From contig JADCRB010000105.1 in assembly GCA_021464245.1 (NCBI GenBank), positions 986,215-1,050,214 of the forward strand: DNA of 64,000 nt, in the 5' to 3' direction. This stretch comes from Carallia brachiata. Lineage: Eukaryota; Streptophyta; Magnoliopsida; Malpighiales; Rhizophoraceae. The notes beneath the pieces are model-generated. The model had not been told where the DNA came from. It saw nothing but the letters and a program-made list of their open reading frames with translations, and did no database searches. How positions within the stretch are numbered: the stretch's first letter is position 1; every line of letters starts with the position of its first letter. Made by a program: the position numbers and the translations under genes. Positions 1 through 11,566 of the stretch are shown piece by piece.

Positions 1-1335
1 CAGATTGTCAGTGCCACTTCAATGTGACTGGGGAATATCAGAATCCACTAGTTAAAATCAAAGCACAATCTTACTGCGTTTTAACTTTCATTTGAACCAA
101 ACACCGCACAGCCAACATGGAGTGTTTGTATGCAATGATCTTTATTTGAACAATTCTGACGTATATAACAATGCTGTGCTCAGAATCTAGCAGCCAATAA
201 AGAAGGGGGATGCACATTCGTTTAATCCGTCAAAAAAAAAAAATAGTTTTTGTTTTGCTGCCCTATAATGTGGAAGGATGGGCCCATTGTAAAGCCTCTA
301 GAGACTACCTACACTGCATATGATATGATTTTCCGTGCTAGCTTTCCTCAGAACTACTGTTCCTTTTTTTTTTTGACCAAGAACTACTGTTTTTCAAAAT
401 GAATGTATTTGATTGATTTGTCTGCATAATTCATTAAATCAGAAATGTGATGTATTTTTGGTTACAATTTCTATCTTTGAGATTTTTTATACTAATTTTA
501 TGAAGAGAATATAAAATTTATAATAATTGAGAGAATTATTTTCATTATATAATTTACGTTACACCAGACTTTTTAATGAATTAAAAAGAAAAAAAAATGC
601 CATGCAACTTGGCCCAACTCAGGTTGTATTCTCCTTTATGATTTTCTGGTGGAAAGTGGCGGTTTAGCTAACATGTCATATGCTATACCTTTTCCTCTTT
701 TTTTACCATCATCATATGCTATAATTTGTAGCATAAACCAATGTTGAAGTGTCATGCTTGATACTGTTCCCTTGTGGAAATGTTGTCACACTGGATAGTT
801 GGCTGCGTACAAGAAGAGATACAGGGAGTGGATGTTCAAAATGAAAAACAGAGAGATAAGTTGAACTGTGCACCAGTCACATGCCAAATAATGATGACTT
901 CTAGAGGTTTCCGTTATAGTATCCACATTTGACAAAACAAATAATTGGGAGAAATAACCATGGCTATTGGCTACCTCAGATTGTAGAAGAAGAACCGTAA
1001 ATCCGTAATCAGTGATTTCACATCTTTTATTTCACTTTCTCTATCTTTTTACTAAAAAAATTTATCATAGAGACACGTATGAATAGATATATAAAAAATA
1101 TATAATTAATTAAACGATATTAAACAGTTTATCTATTTTTTATCTTTTAAAATTTAATATATTTTTTAAAATTTAATAGTTCAAATTATTACGTATCTAT
1201 TATATTTCTATCCAAACGCCTCCACTTACATTTTCCGTTCTACTAATGTAGGGGCCATACCGTAAGCTTTGAGCCTCAACTCTTGGATGCCACCTCTGCC
1301 CCAGAAAGAAGGTGGTAAAAGGAATGTTGTCGGCC
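1..1335. other. intergenic, AT-rich, no gene seen
   Basis: No open frame here shows family resemblance or a believable exon structure. The stretch is AT-rich with short A and T runs. One copy of an AT-rich dispersed repeat lies at about 1075-1210. Confidence 0.6.
1075..1210. repeat. AT-rich dispersed repeat R2, copy a
   Basis: The order of words (a gatagatatataaa-like block, then a taattaatt-like block, 'aacagttta', two 'aaaatttaata' blocks and 'acgtat') recurs at about 10681-10800 and 54135-54276, and partly at 11310-11370. Copies are diverged and of unknown class. A short MITE or a retroelement fragment are both possible. Confidence 0.5.
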
Positions 1336-1570
1336 GTAGATAAATGTTTATGGCCTCAAAATTTAGCCATAAAATATCTAGAATGTGGGCGTCACTTTAT
1401 AATTGTGAATTTTTTTTCAGTTTTCCCACCCGAAATAAACGACTAAAAATTTAACCAAAAGAAAAAAAACGACTGAAAAAGTATAACCAGACTTTATTAA
1501 GCATTCTCATAAATTGTTGCATATTCTAACCTGATACAAATTTTGATTTTTAAGTTGTACATTAATAGAT
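1336..1570. repeat. repeat R1, copy A (partial)
   Basis: The segment from 'cctcaaaatttagccataa' through 'gcatattcta' closely matches 3225-3435 of copy B, including the words 'gtgggc', 'cagttttccca' and 'aaagtataacca'. Its right end stops where the solo LTR region begins. R1 therefore looks like a tandem repeat of roughly 470 bp interrupted by the LTR insertion. Confidence 0.55.
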
Positions 1571-1689
1571 TTAATATTTAAATAAATTTATACATAATTT
1601 TTATATATATTTAGATAGTTTAACTATATAAATATGATGAATTGTAGTAAATTCTATTTCGGTTGCTTCTTTTATACTTTGTAGGACAA

Positions 1690-3019
1690 TTGGACATAAA
1701 CGAAGTATTTGACGCTTGGAAAAAGGAACCTATCGGGTTTGAAGAAGTAGAAACTAGCCGAGCACCAAAAAACCGAACCAAAAGTTTGGTTGGAAAGTTA
1801 ATATGTGGTCGGTTCGGGTAAAATTTCACAGCTTTACGCACTGCTTGATATTTCAACCATAACTTCCTCTATACAAGTCGGAATCAGATGATTCTTAAGC
1901 CGAATCGAAACTAAGAGATAAAGATACAACCTTACTGTTTTGACGAACTTCGGATTCTATGTGGAAGGGGTCGAAATTTGAGTCCGTAGATACAGGGTCA
2001 AAACTGTCCAGACCAGAAAATTTATAAATCCTTTTTCGACTCGAATTTGGATCCTTTAGGGCTTATTTGAGCAGACTATAAATACTGAAGTTACAGAAAA
2101 CTTGGGAAACTTTTTTTTTTGGAGGCTACTCTTTTGAACAGAAAGATGATACAAAGAGAAGGTAGAGATTAAAGAGTAGAAAAGCATAAGGAAATAACAC
2201 GAATACGTCGGAAACGAGTTTTTCAATTCTTTCTCGTTTCTTTTTTCTCTTTTGAACTCTTGATGTTTATTATTTATTTATTTTCAGTTTTCAGCATGAG
2301 TGGCTAAAATCCTAACTAGGGTGAAAGGGATGTAATCTAGTTTAGAGTTGGATTATATGATTTTTGTGGATAATTTATAATTCTTTGGATTATATTGCAA
2401 TTTCATGTTAGAAACTGGAATTGATTTATCTATTTTGCTCTTAAATATGCTTTTGTGCTTGATTACCATGAAAGTAGCCATAGGATTTGTGTTGAGATCA
2501 ATAGATGAGACACAAGTTGTGCACTAAATAGATAAACATATGAATTTTGAATCAGAGATGAGATAAATTCATATGATATTAATAAAAATTCTCTGTTCTT
2601 AATGAGTTTAATCTGATTTGTGTGAGTTCGAGAGAAGATCACAATTAGATTGAATATGGTTAGAGTTGCTTAACAAAAAAATACTAACTAAGTAAGAAGA
2701 ATTGACATTCAGTTCAATTGTCCACCAAAATTTCATATAGTTCAATTCCTTTTAGGTGAAAGCCCATAACCCTAATATTCTTATTCTTATTCTTGAACCA
2801 TCTATATAGTGTCATTAATTTTGTTTAATTAATTTAATTTTCTTAATTTAATAGTATTTATTTTCTTTTTATAATTTTCGTATTATCAATTTTCTGCTCA
2901 CGCAACATAAATTACGATTATCCTCTATTCCTTTGGGTTCGACACCTAGAATATTTACCAAAATTTTATTACTACGATCGACCATGTACACTTGCAGGAT
3001 TTCACTCGGTCACACATCA
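1690..3019 (+). mobile_element. probable Ty3/gypsy solo LTR
   Basis: The order of landmarks is typical of long plant Ty3/gypsy LTRs of the Tat/Athila kind. A U3-like part holds 'acaagtcggaatcagatgat' near 1874. A TATA box 'ctataaata' lies at 2076-2084. A leader contains 'agcatgagtggctaaaatcc' near 2293. A 3' end has 'cctttgggttcgacacc' near 2930 and terminates in 'cacacatca' at 3019. No gag-pol frame, primer-binding site or second LTR follows, so it reads as a solo LTR. The left edge is approximate because I found no clear TG start or target duplication. Confidence 0.5.
2076..2084 (+). promoter_or_regulatory. TATA box within the LTR
   Basis: A ctataaata motif sits between the U3-like and leader-like parts of the putative LTR. 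This is the place expected for the retroelement promoter. Confidence 0.4.
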
Positions 3020-3039
3020 ACTATTTTAAAGGAAAACTT

Positions 3040-3478
3040 GAAATTTTCAAACAGTGGGATCCATATTTTGGATAGAGTATAGCCAATTTCTCATGTCATG
3101 TATTAGAGCCCTTTTACATTTTAGACTTCATTAAGCTCTTCATATTACCAGACGTTCGAATTGCCCCTCAACATTTGGAAATATATCTAGAATCGGCCTC
3201 TAAATTTTACATTCGGTAAATGTCTATCGCCTGAAAATTTGGCCATAATGTATCTACAACGTGGGCCTCACTTAACAAAAAAAAATATAGCTTTGAACTT
3301 TTTTTTTTTTTGAAACTTCAGTTTTTCCATTCAAAATAACTAAAAATGAAATCATGATAATAAAATGTGTAATTAAAAAAAAAGTATAACCAAACCTCAT
3401 TAGGCATTTTCGTAATTCATTGCATATTCTATGTAATTAACATGTTGCATAATTTGATTTGTTTAGTTGCACATCTAC
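3040..3478. repeat. repeat R1, copy B
   Basis: The first part ('ggatccatattttggata', 'ccaatttctcatg', 'attaccagacgttcgaattg') matches copy C at 3510-3650. The second part matches copy A at 1336-1570. Copies B and C abut head to tail, which supports a tandem arrangement. No coding capacity or known class was recognised. Confidence 0.6.
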
Positions 3479-3509
3479 CATTTTTTGACAAAATACTTGA
3501 ATTTTTCGA

Positions 3510-3650
3510 AAAGTAAGAATCCACATTAATTTTGGATAAAGAATGACCAATTTCTCATGCCATATGTTGGAGCCTTTTTACATTTTGGACTTGATTAAGC
3601 TCTTGATATTACCAGGCGTTCAAATTGACCCTCAATATTAAATATACAGT
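3510..3650. repeat. repeat R1, copy C (5' part only)
   Basis: This is a near match to 3050-3170: 'ggataaagaatgaccaattt', 'attaagctcttgatattacc', 'gaccctcaatatt'. It is truncated at the right where poly-T and poly-A runs begin. Confidence 0.6.
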
Positions 3651-3654
3651 TATT

Positions 3655-6600
3655 TTTTTTTTTTCCATGTACCCAAAAAAAAAAAAAAGTATCAAAATTT
3701 GGACCATTTTTTTAAGTGAGGATACCATCATTGCAGAGGGGCCAAGGAAGGTAATATGACAATTCATGCTGTTCTGTTCGGTACTTCGATTTGGCTTACC
3801 GAAATGTAATGCGTGATCTGTACTTCCGGTGGCCTATTAAAGGGAGACCAACAATGTTTAATAAGATCTAAGGAGAAAGACAAAATCAAAGACATAATAA
3901 AAACAAATCATGTTGCTCAAACAACAAAAAAAAATCATGAAAGCAGAATTGGGTTGAAGATCCTTCTATTCAGGTCAAGTTTCAATCTAATTCTCTTGAT
4001 AATAATTTTTTTTAATTATTTCGTTCCATTATTTTTTCCATTTTATTTTTTTCTCTTAGGTATGTATAATTTGATTGCATTATTGAAAGCATATGGAAAA
4101 ATGTGTAGAATGAATTAAAACCATATTAAAATGAATACGAAGGATTTGGTTCCCCCAGAATTTATAAAATTGTTCAAGTTTAAACACTCATAATCCTAAT
4201 TTAACACTAACAACACATCAAATTAAAATCAACTCTTTAAATTCTATTTAGGTGCCCACTTTTTTAATTTATTCTAACTAACAAATTTGGATTAGTTCCA
4301 TCATTTTTCCTTATCCCCGATTCGATGGTACAGTTATTTATATAATCTGCTTCATCAACTTCGTCTGCTTTAATTCAACAAATACTTCATACTTCAATGA
4401 ATTTTTTTTAAAAGAAATATTTCAATGACTTATTATTATCGACTTTGTCATTTGACTTCATTTTTGTCTTCAAAAATTACGTCACATCAATAACTGCAAT
4501 TTCATATTCTTTAATGACATTCACTCTTTTGGAACCATGAGTGGTCTTCTAGTAAGTTCACAATTTATAAACATAGCAAATTAGTTATCTCATCATCATT
4601 AATAGCATTTTCAGGGTTACTTTGTTCCTTGACTTTCCATGGCCTATTTCTGCTTGACCTTGAGCCTTTGGGACTTTCTTGGCTGATTTTTGCTTGGTCT
4701 TTAAATTTTTTAGGGAAACTATGACACGTGACTTTGAACGAGCATGTTCTTGAATTTCATTATGAGTGATGATTGTGCTCCAAATTAGGTATCTGGACAC
4801 TGTTACAAAATACTATTGCTTAAGTTTTTAATGTAATTATATTGAAAAAATATGAAATAAAAAATTATAAAATTAAAATTTAAAATTAGATGAATGTTAC
4901 ACTAAAATTTAAAATGTATATTTTATATAATATTAAAAAAATTCTTTTTTCTAAAAAAAATCAACATGGAAGTGCAATCGGTTGCATTTTCTTAGTAAAG
5001 TCTTAACAATTTGTCTGCACTAAAGATCCGGTGCACAAACTTTACTATTTAATTATCTTTTTTTTTTAATCTGAAGTCGTCATCCAGTATTTAATCTAAT
5101 AAATTAATTAATTTGAATCGACCTGAACAGGATTTCAAATGGTGACAAAAGTCTCTTAATAAGTATTTAACACGACTGCATTTCCAATAACTCGAACTCG
5201 AAACTTCTAGTTAAGCGATTAAAGACTCTTATCATCTACACCAATAGTTAGATATTTGTGATACTCATAAGAAAAACTGACGTGAGAACTTTCTTTTAAC
5301 TCTTAAGTTAACAATTCCCGATATTTAAGTTTTATTTAGTTCTCATTTCCCAAAATCAACTGAAGTATTGATAGTCTTTAACTCTCAAGTCAACTCCATT
5401 TTTCATTTTTAGTGTTTTCCCTTGTTTAGCAAGAGCCTGCTTTTTCTCCTTTTTTTTTTTCTTTTTTTCTTCACGCACATAATTATTTGACTATGCTGTG
5501 TCGTTTCTTTTCTGTTTATTTATGCCCAAACTCTTTCTTTTCCTTATGTTTATGCCGACTCTTTTTTTCCATGCTTTGTATTTTCATCGTTGAGAACGAC
5601 TACATGGATGGAAATATATGTGAAAAGATACATTAAAATATATGGTACATTAAATTAGGGAAAAGTTACCATCAAAATATAAATCTCACATGCGGAAGAA
5701 AAAAAAAAAAACCACATACGTCTAATTGATGGTATTTCACTCGTTCCAACAATATGTTCTCGCATACACGTAATCTAGTTCTTAGAAGTTATTTGACTGC
5801 ACAAAGGAAGGAAGTAACCATTACATTTTGGCCTCTTATAATATTCATTTCTAATTACATTATAACAATGATACGAATTATTTTTTTTTTTTCCGATTGG
5901 AAAACATATTATATTACATTATGTCATACCAAACATCATCCCTAAAATTATATGCATCACCTGGCGCTATTCTCATATATACGTGTTCGCAAGATGCAAG
6001 CTAATGTGTTTTTTTCTATTACAAGTGAAAGGAAAGCAGAGTCATTAGAGCTCTCAAACATAAGATTAAAAAGTCTCAATACATTTTTCAATCAATTATA
6101 CTAAAAATACGAGATATTTAAACTAATGTTAAAGGAATTGAAAGTAGGAATTTCCGAAGGGAATATACTCTTTTGAATGGTAAAAATATATTATTTACGG
6201 TGAGAAACAGATCATATTTTTTTTAACAGCGAAACATATATTATTTTACATTTGAGAAACAAAAACGAGCTTTGAGGTCAGTAGATCTAAGGGCCCCGGC
6301 TCAAAAACGTGTGTAAAAACCATGAAGAGAACTAAAGCAACAAATTATGAACCTTGCAAATTAAAACTCTCACATTCAAATGAAAAGTGTTGATAAATAT
6401 ACTTATACACGTTGTTTTAGATGAGTGATACATAAATTTTATTGTAAATTTTGGGTGACTTGTATACGTTCTCTGATTTTAGAACGGATATACTAACTCT
6501 ACCCCTAAATTTTTTTTAACCAAAAAAATAGTCATATACTTGGTCTTCTCTAGTAATTTTTTTTTTTTAAAGAAAAAGTGACTTTCCATTTCCAAGATAG

Positions 6601-9600
6601 TGGAATGGCTTACGCTTATTGTTTAAAGATCTTCAATGTGATTGCCATCCAACTGAACTTTGTGCCTTCCTTTTACTTCTTTCCGTTCACTTCTGCATTA
6701 CCATGATGGAGTGGAGCACTTCATTACAAGTCGGTAAATCCTTGGCCAATTAACTTTATGATTCTTCATATGATCAATCACTATATATAGAACACTTCAT
6801 AAACATGCAAAGTTATTGGATCATTTTTCTTTCACTATTTCTGTAGTGGAAGAGATAAGATCTCTATGCATTTTATCTTGACTTTAAAGTTCAATTTATC
6901 ATTTTCCTCAAAAAAAAAAGTTCAATTTATCATGCCGACACTTAGCATATAGATTTGGGGAGCACTATGATAATTAAAAATTGTACTTCAAAATTGAAGG
7001 TGTTTGGTATGAGTCTATTAGTTAAGAGAGAAAAACTTTTCAGCTTCACAAGAGTGGTTTTGAACTAGTAATAAGTTGATATAAACTATCGAATAATTGA
7101 ATTCATAAAAAAATAAAAAAATAAATTATCAGATACTTAGATAAGATTGCATTACTATTTATTACTATTTAAGTGTAATAATGTAGTCTTTCGCGAATAT
7201 GATTAATAGAATTAGTGGCTCTCAACTTAGGAGCCGTGCCAGAGTAATAAGAGGATAAGTCCCCTTGTGGTTCAGAAAAGTAAGAAGTAGGTATATTATC
7301 ACAAACCATAAGATAGGCATAGACTTTTTAGAGCATATCTATTGGAACACAATCAATGTGTTCGTTTTCGATTGACAATTAATTTTCTGAAGTTTTCTCA
7401 TTTATTAAAGTCTTAAATTTTCTGAAGTAGTGCCAAGGATTATGTGATATTTATCAAATAAATATGTAGCTGAAATATAACTCAAAATTTTTAATTTCTA
7501 AGAGTAGATTGAGTTAATTGTTAAATTTGATTACAACATAAAGTAAGTTCCCTCAACGAAATTGCAGTTTTTTTTTACTGTAATTGATTCTCGGTGAATT
7601 GTCCTAAACTATCATTTTCAAATTGTCCCGTAAAAAAAAAAAATCTCACAAATCAGAAATAGGTTATGAGAGAAAAAGAAAAACAAGAGAGAGGCCAAAA
7701 ACCCTAATTGTGCTAGCATTAACTTGTTTAGTAGAACACAACAATGAGTATTCATGGAGATTTTTCCCAATTAAACCTACTCAATATATTTCTCAATTGT
7801 ACTTTCAAATGTCATATATTTGATCATTAAAGATTCTTAGACCTTCTAATCAAGTCCAATTTAATCTCCTATCTATTTTTCACAAATTGCCCTATGTGTG
7901 TGATCCATTATGCTTCTAATATGACAACACTAGATACAAATGATGATCCCAAAGTATTAGACAAAATTATTTAATTTATTATTTATTATTTGGTACTCAA
8001 TTTATTTTTTTCGAATTGTCTTAAGGTAATGAATCATTACCATTCAAATATTAGGAATGTCAAAATAGTTTTACTAATATTTCAGTGCACGTCGATTAGT
8101 TTAATTCAATCATTTCATTACTTAATGTTCAAATTAGACATAAAGCTTGAAATTAGTGATAACTCCATTTATTGTCTAACTATTTGTCTTCTCTAATCTT
8201 TAGCCGTTGAGCTCACAATTATTATCACGGCAAAATTGCCAATACAAATATATTTACTTGATGAACTTTATATTTAGAATTAAACATTGCTGATATGAAA
8301 ACATAGTAAAGATAATGGATCGATATTTTTTTATTAGATAATATGATCATCATAACTAATTAATTTTACAAGGTAATCAAACTCATATTCAAAATATAAC
8401 TTGTTCCAACTGATAGGCTATACAGCATAGACCAACAGATAGAATTGAATTAATTTTGAAACTACGGAAATTGTCTATAACCACGCATATTCATATAGAA
8501 AAAATGTATCCATTATTGATACTTGTTAGAAAAATTAAAACGTATGCAACAAAAAAACAAAACAAAAAACGACAAAGTGAACATGTATAAATTAAATTTA
8601 TAACTTTTCAAAGGCAACATATAATAATTTTCCATTTAGCATGATAATTAATTCACTAACCATGAAAATAATATACTTACTATTCATGTTAACATGTGCA
8701 TTATCTGTCATTTATGTCGTGGAATTTTACCTATTAAATGATTTCCAAATTCATGAACAAAATATTCACAATAAAATATAAAAGAAGCAAATTTATAATG
8801 AAGTTTAATAAAATGCAAATTAGCGTTATCAGCGTTCTAAACTTTTTATAAGTTGACAACTTGAATTGCTCTTCCGAGTTTATCTTGTGGTCATAAATCT
8901 TTGGATGATTGCTTAAGTGACTAAAAGAGTGAAGTCGCGAAGTCGACGGCTTTGGCTTTCCATTTTGCCAAATCTTCAAAGTCAAGAGCATAGGTATAGC
9001 TAGATGATGCAAGTCTATGCAGATTCGACACCAGAATAAACATCACCTAAAGGTGAATGTGAACGAGATTTTTAAATTTATGAGATATTTTGGTATTTAT
9101 TTTTTATTATTTTTGTATTATTGAGAGTAATTATTAGAGTAATAAATTTTGTTTATTGTCAAGTCAGTAAACTTTTTCTTAATAGTTAAGTCAGGCTCAT
9201 AAGCCTATAAATATATAATGTTGTATGGCCTTTCTATTCAAGCAATCAAATACATCAAAACTTTTAATGTGTTGAAAGTCAGTCTCTCAAAGTGGTCGAA
9301 GGCTAATCCCTAAAAAAGAAAAAAATCAATGCCTTTATTTTCTATATTATTTTTTTTCAATCCTTAGTTCTCACAAATGTTTACCCTGATAGAAATAAGA
9401 AGGCGTGAAGAGATGAGAAAGTGGGAATTGGAAGGTGCGTGATAGTATTTTTTATGATGAGATATTTCTTTGGAGTAGACTCTCTTTCCTAATATTTTCC
9501 CACCAGCCGCTGCCCCGATTTTATATATATGTACATAGTGGTAATACATCCAGATATACATCCTAAACTGGTACTAAATCTCTTTAAAGAAAATTATCTT

Positions 9601-11460
9601 GTCTTATACGCGGTAAAGCCATATCCAAATCAGCCTCAGAGGAAAATGACGTATGAACATATCATAAAGTATAATGCAAAGGTTCATATAGTTGGTCATT
9701 CGATGCGTTTTCCTCTGTATTGACCCGAGTTCTATTTTTAATGTTGTCGTTTTTCATGGCAGAAAATTTGTACTTTACACGCTGACTAATTTCAGATTTG
9801 TTAACACTCAGGTTAGATATGAAGGAAGTTCACTAAAATCTAATAATACTTAGATGGTGATTTCTCCTCATGAAGGAGATTGAATGATAACGTCAACAGT
9901 TAACTCTCGACTTTAGTCTATAAGTATGATAACTTATATACTAATAATGTACTTTTTTTTATTAAAAAAAGAAAAGATGAATATATTGTCTCACTATACG
10001 TAGTTTAAAGTTTGAATACGGATAATAAAGTTTTTGAGTTCTTAATATTATTAATTAATACTTAAAGTTCAAAATTCAACATTGATGAACAGCGAAAAAA
10101 AAAATGAAAATATTTAGATTAAAGGATTTTCTTGTGTGGGGGCAAACATTTTCCTTTTTGTTTGGAAAATGAGAGGCAAGAAGAATTTCGTTGGATAAAC
10201 TTGAAGATAAGTCGAGCTGCTACATTGAATATGAAAGAACTAATCTCAAAACCAGTAAGAGTCACTGACTGTGACACTCTACATGACATATGTTTTGGTT
10301 AAATGCAAAGCCGCTACAAGCGAAAGAGGGTTCCCCGGCCAGAACAGGAGTTCAAGCTCCTCAACCAATTAAGTGCGCCAACCTGGTGGACCCATGGTGG
10401 AGACGCCAGGAGGGCATGGCAACATGTTCTTTCTGACTGTTATAAAGAGATCGGGAAGCAAGGCATTTTACATGAGGGACTTGGATTTTGCATTGACTTT
10501 GTTTTGACACATTAAATTCACATTGTCCTTTGAAGACAATTGGATGGACTTTGTATTTTTTTGCCGAAAAAATTATACCATTTGTTATCTCTTGGCTCGC
10601 ATTGATTAATATATTATTACTTTTATTTCAAAAGGGAAAGCACCTGACTTTTTAATGTAATGTAAGCGATTCAATATGCAAATATGTATGGATAGATATA
10701 TAAAGAATATATATAGTTAATTTAATAATATTTAACAGTTTATTTTTTTAAAATTTAATACACTTTTTAAAATTTAATAGTCTAAATCACTACGTATTTA
10801 CTGCGAGTTCTCTTAAGTAAATCCACATATGTTTTTCAGTAATGTAATACATTAGAATATAGTGGGCCAGCATTACACTCTATGTAACTACTTGATAAGT
10901 GAGTAGTGATTTAACCTATTTTTCTTATATTTAATTTAGATTTGAATTTTAGTAACTGTGTTTTAGAGATAATATTCTTCTTTAATTGTCAATTTGACTA
11001 TGTACATACGGTGTTGTTTTCAAATTTATTAACATTGTAGTCAGCTGGGAGACACCCGCTCGGGCCAACAACTCTTAAGTGATGAATTCTTTTTATAGAA
11101 GATATTGAATGAATACGACAACGGATGATCCCAGCTTCGATTTACGATATGATGACGTATATACCGACAATATACCTTTTCTTTATCTTTAAGAAAAAAA
11201 AAAAAAAAAGAAGCATTATACTTGCTGTAGGAATGTTTTATTGCAAATTTGACCAAAAGGGTAAAGGATTAAAGGGAGGGTCTATGGAAGCACATCATCT
11301 ACTATATATAACAAATACATAATTAATTTAATAATTTATTTTTTAAAAATTTAATATATCTATTATAACCCAATATTCTATAAATCTCATAAAATAATTT
11401 TATACTTATTATTACGTTCCCTACTCACTATTCCTGATTCATCCCATGGTCAGAGAAGAG
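3655..11460. other. 7.8 kb gene-poor intergenic DNA
   Basis: No gene could be supported. Open frames are short, AT-rich and without recognisable families. A small GC-richer island at 10300-10515 has a 70-codon frame that I could not place. R2 repeat copies occur at 10681-10800 and 11310-11370. The last 100 bases form the promoter of the next gene. Confidence 0.55.
10681..10800. repeat. AT-rich dispersed repeat R2, copy b
   Basis: It shares the same succession of words with 1075-1210: gatagatatataaa, then 'ttaatttaataata' and 'aacagttta', followed by two 'aaatttaata' blocks and 'acgtattta'. Confidence 0.5.
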
Positions 11461-11471
11461 AACTTTCTTCC

Positions 11472-11478
11472 TATAAAA
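11472..11478 (+). promoter_or_regulatory. TATA box of the NPF gene at 11567
   Basis: A tataaaa motif lies 95 bases upstream of the start codon. Transcription starting about 30 bases downstream would leave a leader of about 60 bases. Confidence 0.5.
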
Positions 11479-11566
11479 GGGCCACAACACTGAATAACCA
11501 TACCCCAAAAGGCCAAAACCCTTAGGTCCACTTCAAGCATCCTCCACACCCGTGCATCAAAATTCC

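Noticed and set aside
10303..10515. 70-codon frame in a GC-richer island
   Set aside because: Composition looks coding-like, but no family or splice partners were recognised and it is isolated in repeat-rich DNA.
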